Made by a program: the position numbers and the translations under genes. This document shows, piece by piece, positions 32,860-45,301 of a stretch of DNA of 64,000 nt. The DNA lies in NCBI GenBank assembly GCA_032718475.1, contig JAUCBJ010008420.1, positions 1-64,000 of the forward strand. The letters run 5' to 3'. Source of the DNA: Nemertoderma westbladi. Taxonomy: Eukaryota; Xenacoelomorpha; Nemertodermatida; Nemertodermatidae. The notes beneath the pieces were generated by a model. The model was not told the origin of the DNA and made no database searches. It saw only the letters and a list, made by a program, of their open reading frames with translations. Within the stretch, counting starts at the first letter, position 1. Each line of letters starts with the position of its first letter.

Positions 32860-34925
32860 TACTAGGATCGGCATGCTGCATTGCAGCTGCATTTTTAAGA
32901 ATGCTGTGCCGGCTTGTCAACAAAATTGCACCGCCACAACTCCCTATCACCCATGACATTTGCTAGATCATCCGCATCTTTAAGGCCAGTGTCCATTAAG
33001 ATGCGTCTCAAGAAAGTCATGGGCTGTCCACCATGCTTATTCACTCCATGAGGCTGCCAAAGTACAAGATTATGCACTGGCTGGTCCTCACGGCGAAAGC
33101 AATGTCCTGCAAAGCGGAGGCGATTTTGTTCTAGTGTCAAGCTTGGGGGAACCAATGAGACACCTCCAATGTTATATAGTGTCTGGTTGGAGATGTGTGC
33201 ATTGTACTTGACACAATGAACCCGGCGTAGCATTCTTGTGAATGTGCCATCCAGAGATTTGGTGTCCTCAGCAGTTAGAGCCCAGCATGGACTCCCGTAG
33301 AGGAGTACTGGAACTACTGCTGCTCTAAATAATCGGACCTTAAGTTTCCGATTAATTCTCGGTGACTTCCAAATCCTGGAAAGCCTATTCAAGGCTGCCC
33401 ATGCCTTTCCCTTACGTATTCGAAGGTCCTCACCTGACTTCCGGATCCATGATCCCAGGTAACAGAAGTCGTCCACATGCTCAAGCATACCATCCTTTGA
33501 GCTTATGCTCATCCGATCAGAGACTTGCTGAGGACTTTCAAAGTTAACTGTCAGAATTTTGGTCTTTCTGGAGTTAATAAAAAGACCAACACTAGAAGCA
33601 GCATGTTCTAATGAGCTGAGGAGCCGTTGGGCTCCCTCTAATGATTCTGAGAGTACTCCTAAGTCATCAGCAAAGTCTAGATCAGTTAGGTACTTGGCAG
33701 GATTTCCTCGACTTCTGGAGCCAGTAGGTGGAGTTATCATCACCCCATCATCATTATGATGATCTACGGACATGCGTAGAACATAGTCAACCACAATAAT
33801 GAACAAGAATGGTGCAAGTGTGTCTCCTTGGAGGACGCCCCATAACACTTCAAATGGTTCTGTGTCACCGTCAACAGTAGACACAAATGTTGTCGAACCA
33901 TCGTATACTGATCTGATTGCTGCAATAATTTCATCAGGAATCCCATATAATGAAAGTATGCTGAACATACGTGAGCGAGAGACTGAATCAAAGGCCTTGA
34001 AGAAGTCAACAAAGATAACAGCCAGATGCCTGTCTTTCTTATTTGATAATTCTTCAATTATCCTTCTAAGTGCCAAAATGGGCTCCATGGTCCCACGACC
34101 TTTACGGAACCCATTCTGATTTCCACGGAGCAGTCTCTCAATGGGATCCCTGATGCGATTTAATAGAATCCTATTGTATAGCTTTGCAGCAATCGAGATC
34201 AATGAGATTCCCCGAAAAGAACCATAGAGTGTTAGGTTGCCCTTCTTGGGAACTGGCACCAACTTATTTGTTTTCATTTCTTGTGGGACTCTTGTTGTAC
34301 GGTACATGTCTACTATGATGGGATAGATGAGCTTTAAACACTCAGGTATTTTAAAGACCTCAGGGGGAACACCATCTACTCCACTGGCACGATTGGTCTT
34401 AATGCTCTTTGCAGCAGCCTTCACTTCTGCAAAGGAGATATCGCCAATGGGAATATCTGGGAGTACAGACTCAGACACCTTTACTTCTATAAAGTTATCA
34501 GGCAATACCCTGTCATTATTGAGGAGCTTTTCAAAGTGGGCTTTCCAACCATTGAGGCGATCGGCTGGTGATTCAGCCTTAACCTTGGTGGTTGGTTGGC
34601 TTTTCCGCCCAGTAAGCAGATTGATCGATTTCCATGCCTGGGATGATTGCCTGCTGTCGTCAGCATCATTGATGGCATCAACCTGTTGGTTTATTAGCTC
34701 CTGTAGATTAACAGAGTACTGCCTGTTCAGGGACCTAGATGCAGCCTTAACTGCATTCTTGGCCGCTGTAGTCTGTTTGAGTCGGGACTCTTTCTGCGCC
34801 TTATGAAGGTCATTTCGGCACTTTTGAATTTTGTTGTCAGTCCAGGGGGCCCTTTTCCTGTTTCGAGGGTATACAGGAACTGTTTCTGCAGCTGCTAACT
34901 TAACTGCTTCTATTACACAATAACG
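32860..34925 (-). mobile_element. RTE-like LINE, 5'-truncated, long open RT frame
   Basis: An open minus-strand frame runs from about 34,920 to the stop at 32,895, about 675 codons, with the longest ATG-started part at 34,505. The order is: linker after the endonuclease (KRAPWTDNKIQKCRNDLHK), RT with NRASGVDGVPPEVF, LLRGNQNGFRKGRGT, VIFVDFFKAFDSVS (catalytic Asp), GVLQGDTLAPFLF and LDFADDLGVLSE (FADD box), then the C-terminal domain WALTAEDTKSLDG. The endonuclease is missing, as expected for a 5'-truncated insertion. A short 3' UTR ends in a TAG microsatellite. It sits in the GPCR intron between the TM5 and TM6 exons, in sense with the gene. Clade assignment (RTE versus a related one) is tentative. 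Confidence 0.85.
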
Positions 34926-35039
34926 GCATTATTTCTTAAACTAGATAAATTATATGTTATTCCCTCTCCCTCATGAAAACTTTATTTTTAAACACACAAA
35001 ATATTGATATTGTTATTAAATTGACACATGATGTAAACA

Positions 35040-35165
35040 AAAAATAAGAATCTATGTATATAAAATAATAATATAATAATAATATATATAATATAATATT
35101 ATATTATATATAATATTATTATATGATAATATGATAATATAATAATAATATAATGTATGTAAAAA
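35040..35165. repeat. AT-only microsatellite (ATA/TAT)
   Basis: About 120 bases of ATAATA, TATATA and ATATTAT, with several self-complementary stretches. It lies in the GPCR intron next to the truncated 5' end of the LINE. Confidence 0.85.
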
Positions 35166-35380
35166 TATCTGTATAAGAATGAATGTATATTTACTATATG
35201 ATGTGCTTGAGTAATGTATATTTACAATATTATCCAGATTATGCCTAAATACGTGTTGTTACAAGTTACAATTTGTTTATTGCACCTGTCAGGGATGGGT
35301 CTTTGAGGTAAACCACGTTTTGTGACCTCTTCTTTCAGCCTACAGTATCTATTTATTGACATGTTCAGTGATCTACTTAC

Positions 35381-35514
35381 TTGATTGTCTGTCTTCTTCA
35401 CCCTAAATTTGAAGTAAATGCGACCGTAGCAATAAAGCAAAGTAAGTAGTGGAAAAACATAGTTGAGAAAAATGAAGTAAATGTTTAACAATTGCTGACA
35501 TGTTGGACAAAATT
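35381..35514 (-). CDS. Class A GPCR, TM5 exon
   Basis: 134 bases with acceptor TTTTAG and donor CAA|GTAAGT. It enters with two bases of a split Glu codon, in phase with the previous exon, and leaves in phase 0. It codes for FCPTCQQLLNIYFIFLNY, then VFPLLTLLYCYGRIYF with the conserved TM5 Pro and Tyr, and the start of a basic intracellular loop 3. Confidence 0.9.
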
Positions 35515-35685
35515 CTAAAACAAATGAAAATATTATAAATCATAGTAGTCAAGATAAAAATAAATGGGAATTATATTAATGAAATATATTTATTTTATAC
35601 TTTATATAGAAAAAAAAGAATTAAAACCTGCACTGTCAGAAGTTCTATCATGTAGGTCGGTGGTGGGCTGGATGGATGTGGTAGA

Positions 35686-35712
35686 GGGGGGGGGGGGGGG
35701 GGGGGGGGGGGG
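35686..35712. repeat. Poly-G run of 27
   Basis: 27 consecutive G in the intron between the TM4 and TM5 exons. Confidence 0.95.
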
Positions 35713-37420
35713 TTTCTATTGACTTAATGTATCAATAATTGATGATAATTAATGAAACAGTCATTATTTAAGTCAAGAGCAAATTAATTATATGAACTCT
35801 TAAAAGGAACAACAGAGAAGGTATTATAACAGAGAAGGTAGTATACCTTAACACACCTACATCGGTAACTATTACCTACCATGACCCCTCAATACCCTAT
35901 TAAGAAATAAAAACATGCCCCATATCACTGCAAGCCAAAGGGAAAGTTAGACAACTATAGTTTTCTGTAATTAAATCAAATCATGCTGCTAATATCTATG
36001 GTATGGTGTGGGAATAGGCACTAAGGAAATTTATAAGGGAAATAAAAATTTATTGAAATCACCCTTTTTAAAGAAGCACTAAGCTAGACCCCTATCGACC
36101 CCAATCTTATAAGGGAACCACGTAAAAATGAGACACGTATAGTCTTTATTGATTCCAGGTTTAATAAATATATATTGAGGTGATAATGAAGGGATGATTT
36201 ATATGGAAGTGGGGGATAGCCATAGCGGCCATAGTCAATCAGTGTTAGACCAACTGGGACACACAACAGCCAACTCTGTCCCAGGGAGAAGGGATGGTAT
36301 GGTATGATATTATTGTTACAGTGAACCAATCAGTTAAATATCGCCATTTGACTGTTCCTTGGCTGTTCCTTGAGACACCCTGCAATTGTAAGTATGAAAA
36401 AAGCGAGAAGAAATGATATAAAGTACAGTACAGTAAAGTAAATTTTTTTTCGGCCATTAGGCCAGGGATTGTGCACAAAGTCTGATGACTTATTCCAAGT
36501 GCGGTCCCCCCAGAACTCAGAACCCAGAAGCTCCCCAGAGGAAACTCCAGTTCTTATATAGCTACCACTTGAGGATGCAAGACAGAGATGCACCATGGCT
36601 GGTCCCTTCAAAGCATTCGTGCCGAAACGAAAACTGGCCTGGCCTATGTGTAGTCGAGTTTTGGAGCCTTTTTGGCTATTTATTTATATCAATACTATTC
36701 ACTCCCTCGGAATTTGTTTAATACAAGAGGTTTATAGTGAAATGGCCGCAATCACAATATCTATTAAAGAACCACTATCATTCATACCACTGTTGTCAGA
36801 TTACAGAGTAATATTCATTCAAGTATTAGTAACAAAGTTTAGTAGAAAAGGTTAATCAAATACAATAATGATGTCCCACAAACCAGTAAACAGGCTATGC
36901 TGATTGACTGGTATGCAGTTACTGTCAGACTGTAAAGGTGACAGGCAGATTTGCACTGACTGGTTGCTGTGGAGTGTGGATCTTTGGTAAGGTAGCAGGA
37001 TATCATAACACTGCAATATTAAGTGTATATCCTATGGCAACTACCCTACGTCCCTATAGGACACCTACACGCATCTATAAAGCCTACAGTACACCTCATG
37101 GAATAGACATACCTATATTATTCTGTAGGAACAATCATTTGACAAGGAATAATGCCTTGCATGAGCCTTTTCAAATGATTCCTTAAAATGGTCAGTTAGT
37201 AGAATAGCCTAATTTAATCACTGCTAACAAACATGGTGGGTCCCTGGTTATTGGTGGTAAAGGTGGATTTCATTACCTGAAGTGTGGGAAAACTTTCAAA
37301 AAAGCCCTACATGCCAAAAGACGTCTCCAGTGTTTTCGTTTGTCATTAATATGTTCGCCATAGTGAACAGGAATGGAATATATTCTAAGTTTGTATATTT
37401 AATATTTTTTACTTACATAC

Positions 37421-37593
37421 CTGGACCATCTGGATTTGCAATTGGGAATGTGCAAGCTTGATTGGATTCTTCTGGCCCAAGATTTACGTTATTACTATAC
37501 CAGATAGCTGCCCAATATGGTATCTGACTACACACTGAGAACAACCAGACACCAAGGCAGGCAACCTGTCCTACACGCATGGATACATTATTC
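37421..37593 (-). CDS. Class A GPCR, TM4 and extracellular loop 2 exon
   Basis: 173 bases with acceptor ATTTACTTCCCAG and donor CAG|GTATGT. Intracellular loop 2 (NNVSMRVGQ) leads to TM4 with the conserved Trp (ACLGVWLFSVCSQIPYW). Loop 2 follows with a Cys (NQACTFP) that would form the class A disulfide to TM3. Phase 2 in and phase 1 out match both neighbouring exons exactly, which supports the gene model. Confidence 0.9.
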
Positions 37594-38579
37594 CTGGGAA
37601 GTAAATATTTATATTTGAGAATTATATTATTGATACTAAGTAACTTTGAATTAGTTCACAACTTTAAATATCTCAAATTTCGTATTAGCCACATTTGAAA
37701 AATGAGTATATTATAAATTTAAAACAAGCACTTGAAGCGACATTTTAATTAACATTTTATTACTATAATTGCTATCAGCGCAATTTTTCATTGTGCACAA
37801 GCTTAGCAATACTTATAATATCCATAATGCATATATAACAGGAAATGTTTATAGTTATTACTTAATCTTTAATGTTATTTGAAAATGGAAAAATTATGTA
37901 ACTCCCCTGCATAATTATTAAAATAAACGGAATGCCTATGAATATATATATCTCTTCTTTTATAAATCATAGATTGTTCAACTAATTTGACAACACTGTC
38001 CAATCTGAGAGCATGACTGACTATATATTATCATGTTTTGTACATTTCAGAACATTATTTTGCAGGTAACTAACTGATGTTACAATTATTAAGGTGTCAA
38101 AATCAATCATTATACTGATTGCCATGACCAATATATACCTAAAAATTAACATCAATTTGGTTTCTTGAATTAATTACAACGTTTTTAATCCTGGCGAAAA
38201 CGTGACCATATAGCCTTAAGTGGGAGGGTAGCTGCTTAGAGCTTGGTTTAGGCAATAAGGTGTCATGATAATTGCATAGCCTCATTGCCTTTAATATGGC
38301 ATATCCAATTATCCATCCAACCTTGTGTGCCCTGTGAACATTTTGGTATATTTCCAATTCAGGGATTTGGATCATCGGCTGTAAGAGTCCATCAATATCT
38401 GGCATAGAGCAGGACAGGCTGCAACCTACACTGAAATTTTCACCCTTCTTTAAGGAGTAATTCAAGTAATCTATCTGATATTAAGATCTTTGACAACTGG
38501 TTGATGAGCAGCCATTCTTTGCCATGATAGATTTACTATTCTTTTCATGCAGGTCTCATGATGTTTCCATTGGTCAACT

Positions 38580-38890
38580 TCTGTTTCAAATCAATATTCA
38601 CTTTACCGTTAGGAGTTTGGTCTTTATGCTATAAGCAAAAGATTAGCTTTTGGAGGTAGCTTTGAAATAACTGAAAAAAACATTATTTAAGCATAATCCT
38701 ATGTTTCTGAAAGAATGTCAACAAAACTGATAGCCAATTTCCTGACCTGTTTTTTGCTGTTAGTTCTTTGTGGCTTCTTAAATGCTATATTGGATCTAAG
38801 GTGCCTCTTTCTTTACCGAAACCATTTTGGTTGCCAGACAAGAGTTCCGTCTAACGGATTCCTGTTTGCATTTCCTTATGATACTGTTTG
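38580..38890 (-). pseudogene. RTE-like LINE fragment, decayed
   Basis: LLSGNQNGFGKERGTLDPI corresponds to LLRGNQNGFRKGRGTMEPI of the LINE at 32.9-34.9 kb. The rest is scrambled by stops and frame changes. It lies in the intron between the TM3 and TM4 exons. Confidence 0.55.
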
Positions 38891-39680
38891 ATACTCTAGT
38901 ATGTGTGGCTTATTTGATGCTCTTAATATTCAGATAGCAGCTCAGTTAAAAGGTAGATCCGGAAATACTCCCTGATAATTTGTATGCCTGCAACTCTAAC
39001 CAACTATGGATGTGCCCACTGCCTAATATATTATAAAAATGGTATTATATTTTATAAATTAATACCTTTTTATACTAGTCTTATACTTGTATACTTTAAA
39101 ACTCTACTCTAAAATTTAGTTTTGTCACACATTTGGAAACTACATTTAATCCTTGTATTCCAATCAAGGAAATAACGATTATATCTTGTAAAAATAGGAA
39201 TTTTATTTTTATTATTAATTAATTAATATTAAATAGTACAAAACAATAGTCCATGGGAAGGTAGATCTTATCTTTCTAAATTATCAGTACTGTTTATTGG
39301 TTACTTTTCTACAATATTGTGAAAAATATTTATATATAGTAGTAAAACTACACTTTATATACTAACTAATCTAATACGACTAATGGTAATTTATTCAATT
39401 CTATTCCTGTGGATAAGACGAAGGTCAGTTAATTAATTAATGAGATCGAGCTCCCTATTTTGCGTTTAGTTTTTGCGGTTACGTTTAGGATGCGATAGAT
39501 TGGATGTCCAACACAGGACATGATTTGAAGTCACCAGACAGCACCCGGCCTTTGTCTATCATTTTCTTGAAAATGGGCTTTCTAACCTGCCAGGTGTGAA
39601 TCAGCTTAGGTATACATATATTTAAGTAGATCACCATTTATGCTACTGGTGCCGGCTGGGGCAATAATTTTTATATTTAC

Positions 39681-39806
39681 CTGTGGAATATAGGATGACA
39701 CACACTCATATATCTTTCAAAAGTCATAGCAAGTAGGTTATTCGTTGAACAGACCATTGTAAGCCACATAATTCCATCATTCATCCAGGCGAAGCAATAA
39801 ATGTAC
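39681..39806 (-). CDS. Class A GPCR, TM3 exon
   Basis: 126 bases with acceptor CTATTGTTACAG and donor CAG|GTAAAT. It codes for TM3: YIYCFAWMNDGIMWL, then STNNLLAMTFERYMSVCHP. ERY stands for the DRY box at the cytoplasmic end, and a Cys lies near the start of TM3. It ends with two bases of an Arg codon that the next exon completes. It is the most upstream exon I can find. The exons for TM1-2 must lie at higher coordinates or outside the window. Confidence 0.88.
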
Positions 39807-39994
39807 CTGTAACAATAGAGCCCTGTCATTGATTTGTTTTCCACAGAAATAAGTTTCAATATTAATTAAAAAACAATAATATAACTGTAAGGTGTGAGAA
39901 CAAGTTGTATGCAATAAAGAATAATGGATTAATTATTAATTGTTTATATGTTTTAACATCCATAGATTGTATAAATTATTAAGTAATTTAAACA

Positions 39995-40091
39995 GGACTT
40001 TTCAACTTTTCAACGATATGCATGTGAAAAAATGTAAATAATTAATAATTAATTATTTACATTTTTTCACACGCATATCGTTGAAAAGTCC
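39995..40091. repeat. Near-perfect palindrome, about 97 bp
   Basis: CAACGATATGCATGTGAAAA followed by AATGTAAATAATTA faces its reverse complement with one mismatch. The left arm has an extra 8 bases (CTTTTCAA duplicated). It sits just upstream of the TM3 exon on the receptor's strand. Confidence 0.9.
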
Positions 40092-40222
40092 ACTTTTTCT
40101 CACTAATATTTTTTAAAAAGAAGTGAATTAATCTGTTTCAAAGAGTGAATTAATCTAACTTTTTTTACACTGATTTTCCAGTAGTTTTGTTTTAACACAA
40201 TAATAAGAGATACATTATATTA

Positions 40223-41430
40223 TTATATAAAATGCAACAGTTCAAAATGGATAGTATGTAAACGGGGTTCACGCTGCCCTGTCTGATCATGGGAGTTGTC
40301 CAACCTTTCTCCTCCTATCCCAGGCTGCTCCGCCACTTTACCTGCGACCCTCTGATAAAATGGCATGCACCACACCACGGCACTGACAATGGTGAACTGA
40401 ATCCGGTTTCGGACCCAGCCCATGACTTGGCTATTTGAACGTCCCCAATTCTGGTGGAGTCTCTCAGCGATAACCCGCAGGAGCATGCTTGCTTGGGTGG
40501 GGGGGGGGGGGGGGGGGGGGGCTAGGACACCATCACAAGATGCCACAAATGGAGAGAAATCTGCGTGACATTCCCAGGCAGCATCCACATACCCCTGTTC
40601 ATATCCTTGGCTGACTCAAGGGCTGACATGACTTTGCATCAAGGTTAACCAACTTAATGTCAATCAATGCTCTCAGTCTGTGGGTTGAATGCTCCTCGAA
40701 TGCCTATGTCGCACCGAAGACCGGAATCTCTATCAGTCCCCTGCTGCTTACAGACAATTAGCTCTAGAGTAATGTTGCGTATGAGGCCCAAATGCCATTG
40801 CTGCCAGATTGCCTAAACCATCCTGGAGCTCATTGTTACAATTTAAGCCATGTTTCAAATCGTAGGGGGCTCCCACATCCATCACACTGACTGGGCACTG
40901 AGGAGAGGGCACCAGCACATTCGACATCGGCCATAGCCGTCGCTGTGGCATCTCCCCTACTGCTTCAGCTAACTGAGTTTTCTGATTCATTAGCTGCTGA
41001 GACCAGGCTGCTTTCCGCGTTTGTTGGAGGCACTCGATGTGGCCTGCCAGAAAGAACTATGTCTCACCAGTATTTGTCTTCACCAGCAGTTGTGTCCCCT
41101 TCCTAGAGACGGAGTATGAATGAGGGGCCTCCATGACTGGGTCGCATAGTCTTAGTCCTCCTGAATGCTGGGAAATAGCGAACAAACTCCTCTCTGTGGC
41201 TGAAACTGTGCCACAGAAGATAGCTGACAGAAAACGCTTAGATATTGCTACCTCCAGAGTGAGCCACAAAATCAGCATCGCAATCTGGGGTTACCCACTG
41301 GAGATAGGCCCAATCCCTCTGGAGGAAGCAGGCCATGGTGGTGAATGCTGCTTGAGGTTGAGCCTTTGATATTTTTTGAAAATCAGTTAAAAAAGTAAAA
41401 ATTTGGTTAAAAAAAGTACTTTTCACTAAT
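40223..41430 (-). pseudogene. Decayed reverse transcriptase C-terminal region, copy B
   Basis: Three blocks on the minus strand: QAAFTTMACFLQRDWAYLQW (41,426-41,300), SQHSGGLRLCDPVMEAPHSY (about 41,150), and NSQVMGWVRNRIQFTIVSAV (about 40,440). They follow the order seen in an invertebrate RT family (WTYLxRxxPD, LPVRxGGLGLxNP, and the SxVxGWxRxRLSF C-terminus). Stops and frame changes are frequent, and a 23-G run (40,499-40,521) interrupts the last block. The family name is not known to me. Confidence 0.45.
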
Positions 41431-41834
41431 TTTGAAGTTAGTTAAAAATACTCTTTTAAACTAATGTTTCAGAATACAGCTCATAAATTGAGGAGTTACA
41501 ATTACTTTTATATACTTATATGTCAATAAACTATCTGTATTTTTTTTAACCTCATAAGTCTCATTTAGTTACATAGATAATAAAAACTTTACAAAATTCA
41601 GATAATATTAAACAATACCCACCACCAACTGACATTACTAGGCAACAAATGTAAGAGGGAAATTTAAAATGAAAAGTGTACTTTTCCCACCCCCAACACA
41701 GAAACAGCCTCTATGGTGTATGGAGCATACTACTGTACTACCGCATCCTGCCGAACTGTGCCAACACCCCTGGGTCTGAGTCCGCGTTAGCCAACCGGAT
41801 CGATGAGTCTGTGATGACCTACCGCACTGGTCGC

Positions 41835-42540
41835 CTAGCAGCGGTAACCTTGCAAACACATTAAGGATGACCTGAGGAGGGAGAAACTGATTCGCAGACA
41901 TACACCCATGAGACGCACTCCAGATAGGGAACCTGACGTTTGTCGGACAACTTCACCACCAGTCATTTGACAAACTGGTGGGCAGATGGTGCCATTCCAC
42001 CGAAAGCAGAGAAGATTAAGGGAGTGAAGGTGGAGTGTTCCACCTAGCATAATTTATCTTCGTATTTCCGGCACTTCCTCGCCTCATGGTGAAGATGTGT
42101 GGTGTCATTCGGCATTGCTGCATTGATGTCTGCCAGTGGGTTGAACACCAACATGTCGATGAACAATTTCTGATGGCGATTGCGGAATGCAGAATGTGCT
42201 CACCGACACATTGAGCCGCGCCAGCTGGTCTGTTGAGGTGGACTGGAGAGTGAAGGAATCACCTGTTAGTGTCTAGAGCATTAGCTCGACAGCCACATTG
42301 TGGGCCACCTCGGTTAGGGTGTCGAAATCACGGATCTCATTGTGTCTGATGGAGGGGAAACCTCCAGTGGGACACAACAGAACGTGGGTTGCAGAAAATC
42401 AGGACCCATAGACACAATGAGATGGTAGGTTCTTCGGCGACGAACCATAGCGTATAGACCATCTGTATGGTGTTTGTCATCAGTAGTATATAGCTGTATA
42501 GTACTGTACAGTACAATCATAATACCGGCATACATCAAGC
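41835..42540 (-). pseudogene. Decayed reverse transcriptase, copy A
   Basis: FIDMLVFNPLADINAA (about 42,160), FSAFGGMAPSAHQFVK (about 42,010) and CLRISFSLLRSSLMCL (about 41,860) match the C-terminal end of the same RT family as copy B. A scrap near 42,440 (SMGPDF) could be the RT palm. Because this copy's C-terminus lies upstream of copy B's RT on the same strand, they are two insertions. Confidence 0.4.
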
Positions 42541-42649
42541 AGAACGGCAGCGAGAAGTACTGGAAAGCTGGACCTGGCAGGCCTTTGGCCTAATAGTAAT
42601 ATCCTTCTTGATGATCTGAATGTGCCTTCCTTTTCATACTTTAATGAGG

Positions 42650-43230
42650 ATGATATGTTTTTGGGGCTTTGGGTCTTATGAAGTACCCCAAAATACCTGA
42701 AAACAGTTCAAATATACCATATAATACTAATCAATAATAGTTACTAATCAAAACAATAAATGAGAATAAGATAACAATTTTGTGTCTATTTTAGTTAATG
42801 TTGCAATTTTGTAATGTTCTTGGGTAATCTAAATGCACAAAATAGAGGCTCCACTTTATTTTTGAAAATGAATTTTCAAATTTATAGTATTTTAGACTTT
42901 TTATGAGGTATTTCGTAGGACTGGGACCTTCTGCCTGAGAAATCCAAAGATACAGTGATAAGGCCGGTAATACTTTTTAAAATAAAACAATATATTCAAT
43001 ATATAATAATAGAAAAAATATAATGGAAAAATTTTTTTTAGCTCATTTTCTTTAGTGAAATTCAGATATTCTGACCTTGTGTTTAGTTTTTCACTCATTG
43101 GCTCTCACTTAATTTCACTCACTTAGATCATTTTAAATGCCTAAATTTCCAACTTATGTAAATTTCAACCACTTAAGAATAGTTGAATTTTACTAAATTG
43201 AAATTGAGTGAAAAAATTTTCAGCTTACTT
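42650..43230. repeat. Dispersed repeat, copy 1
   Basis: Shares in the same order and strand with 48,555-49,095: CAAAACAATAA, TCGTAGGAC, CTTCTGCCT, AAATAAAACAATATATTC, CTCATTTTCTTTAG and AATAGTTGAATT. Divergence is high, so the copies are old. Confidence 0.65.
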
Positions 43231-43871
43231 TTTTTATGGAATAATAGTCCTATTATTAACTCCATACATTAGAATACGCAGGTGGTTTTAATTACAGCAC
43301 ATTATCAGCTCTCTACATAAGTAGTAGCAAAGCAAAAGCAGCAGTATTGTAAATATAATTTGTTTGTTTGTATATAGTTGTTTCAAGTCTGCTTGCCATG
43401 CAATATTATACTTGTGATTCTTTTTTGACATTCTTCTGCCTTACATTTACTCTTATTCTTAGACTCCCGGCTGTGGGGCAAATTAGTTAAAACTGCAGGC
43501 CATCAGTGATCTGTTATAATTATACTATGGCCATTGTGTATTGTAATAATGTCATTCCTGGTAACATTAATACTACCCCAAACCAATTAGCTGAGCACAG
43601 CAGGCAATCCATTTTACCCTTTCAATCTGATCATCTTCATACAGAAATATCTAACTCATTCACACAATAGCAGTTGCACACAGACAGAGGCTCAAATTGT
43701 CATCATTAGCTTCATTTTTATTCAATTATCTTCATTACCATTAGAAATAGTTGTAGGCAAGTTTCTCAACTTCGTAGTAGTGGTCTCCCTTTGACATTTA
43801 ATGGAAGTCACAAAGGTGATAAGTGTTCTGTATCACACAACACCTAGAGATTCAGAGTCAACAACGATAAG

Positions 43872-45256
43872 ATGATGTATGATTGTTTTAAAATGCACAA
43901 TTGGCTGAACTCATTTGAGAATACTGGCACTGTTCCAGCTCCAGGAAAGTTCCCAACAAAATCTCATAATAATGCGATAGCAAGGCAGCATGTTGTGGAA
44001 TTCTAAGACAATCTTCCCAAGATGCCATCATCGCATTACTGTAGGGCACATACCACTCGATTGTATGTAGAACCTCAGTTTAAAACTAAAAAAGCTTTGT
44101 ATGATTTGTATTGTCAAAATATCACAGAAAAATATAACGATGGTAATATTATGAGCTCGACTTCGTTTTTAAATGAAAGTGAAAATTTGAAAATTTCCCT
44201 TTTGGCCCCTAAAAAAGACCAATGCGATACGTGTGTGGCATTCAAACATCAAAATATTAGTAAAAGCGAATATGAAGAACACATGAATCGCCGGAGTAGT
44301 TTGAGGGCTGAGAAGGAGGCAGACAAAGAGAGAGGCATAGAAGCAAATGGCGATGGACTTATTGTTATAATGGTTGATGAGGAAGCAGTTGTATTGACCC
44401 CGTATGTTCAAGCAAGTGATGCCTACTACCGATCAAAGTTGTCGACGCACAACTACACTGTTTATAATTGTGTAAGTAAAAGTGCAACCTGTTATATTTG
44501 GAACGAGACAGAGGGCAATGTAGATGGAGAAGATTACGGATCCTGTCTGTATGATGATTACATAGTCCAATTAAATCTTAAACCGAAATAAATCAACGCT
44601 AATTATCTGGAGTGATGGTTGTGGAAGACAACATCGATGTGCACCTCTTGCGAATATCTTACAATATCTTGCATTGAAACTGGATGTAACAATAATTCAA
44701 AAATACCTAGAAAAGGGACATACGCAAATGGAGGTGGATACAATTCATTCAGTAATAGAGCGAAAAAGCATAGGGATAATATTATAGTAGGGATAGTATA
44801 TATTATATACGCCCCATCTAGCTTTGGTGAGTTTGTACGTGGTTGCAGATCTAAACAAACTCTGGTCAATAACTATGTTGAGCACACTTTCTTCAAGACT
44901 TTTAAAGCCATTGCTCTAATTTCTGACATTCGGCCAGGAAAGAAAAAAAGGCGATCCAATAGTAGTTAACCTTTGTTCACTGAAATACTCTAAAAGTGGG
45001 GACATGCCCTTAGATAAGTTAAACATAGGAGACCAATGGCAAGTGCTACCAGTTCGAAATCCGATGCAAGTGACATTACATAAGGTATCGATCGATTCAA
45101 GATCTGGAAAAGAAAATACTTGCAACATATAATTCAAGACTTTCAATATCTGAGAGAAAATATAATGATCTCCAGGCTTTGAAGATGGTGATACCCAAAG
45201 ATTATCAAAAATTCTACAATGAAATACCGCATGGGGCCGCTTCTGAATGTGACTGA
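43872..45256 (+). pseudogene. DDE transposase-like gene, frameshifted (same superfamily as 5.6-7.6 kb)
   Basis: The longest open part is 44,022-44,591. The order is SSHYCRAHTTRLYVEPQFKT, a CxxC (QCDTCVAF), YYRSKLSTHNYTVYNC and CYIWNETEG. In the next frame come IIWSDGCGRQHR, the second catalytic region, and YLEKGHTQMEVDTIHSVIER, the third. Then follow EHTFFKTFKAI, IRPGKKKGDPIV and a C-terminal PKDYQKFYNEIPHG before the stop at 45,256. At least three frame changes separate these. Compared with the copy at 5.6 kb it keeps the C-terminal half, so the two together show the family's layout. Confidence 0.7.
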
Positions 45257-45301
45257 TCTAGAGTAGCTCTGTGATCCGTGCAATAATATTCATTCATATC
45301 T

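Noticed and set aside
36938-37186. Plus-strand ORF in GPCR intron
   Set aside because: No motif, repeat or splice support; length within chance expectation.
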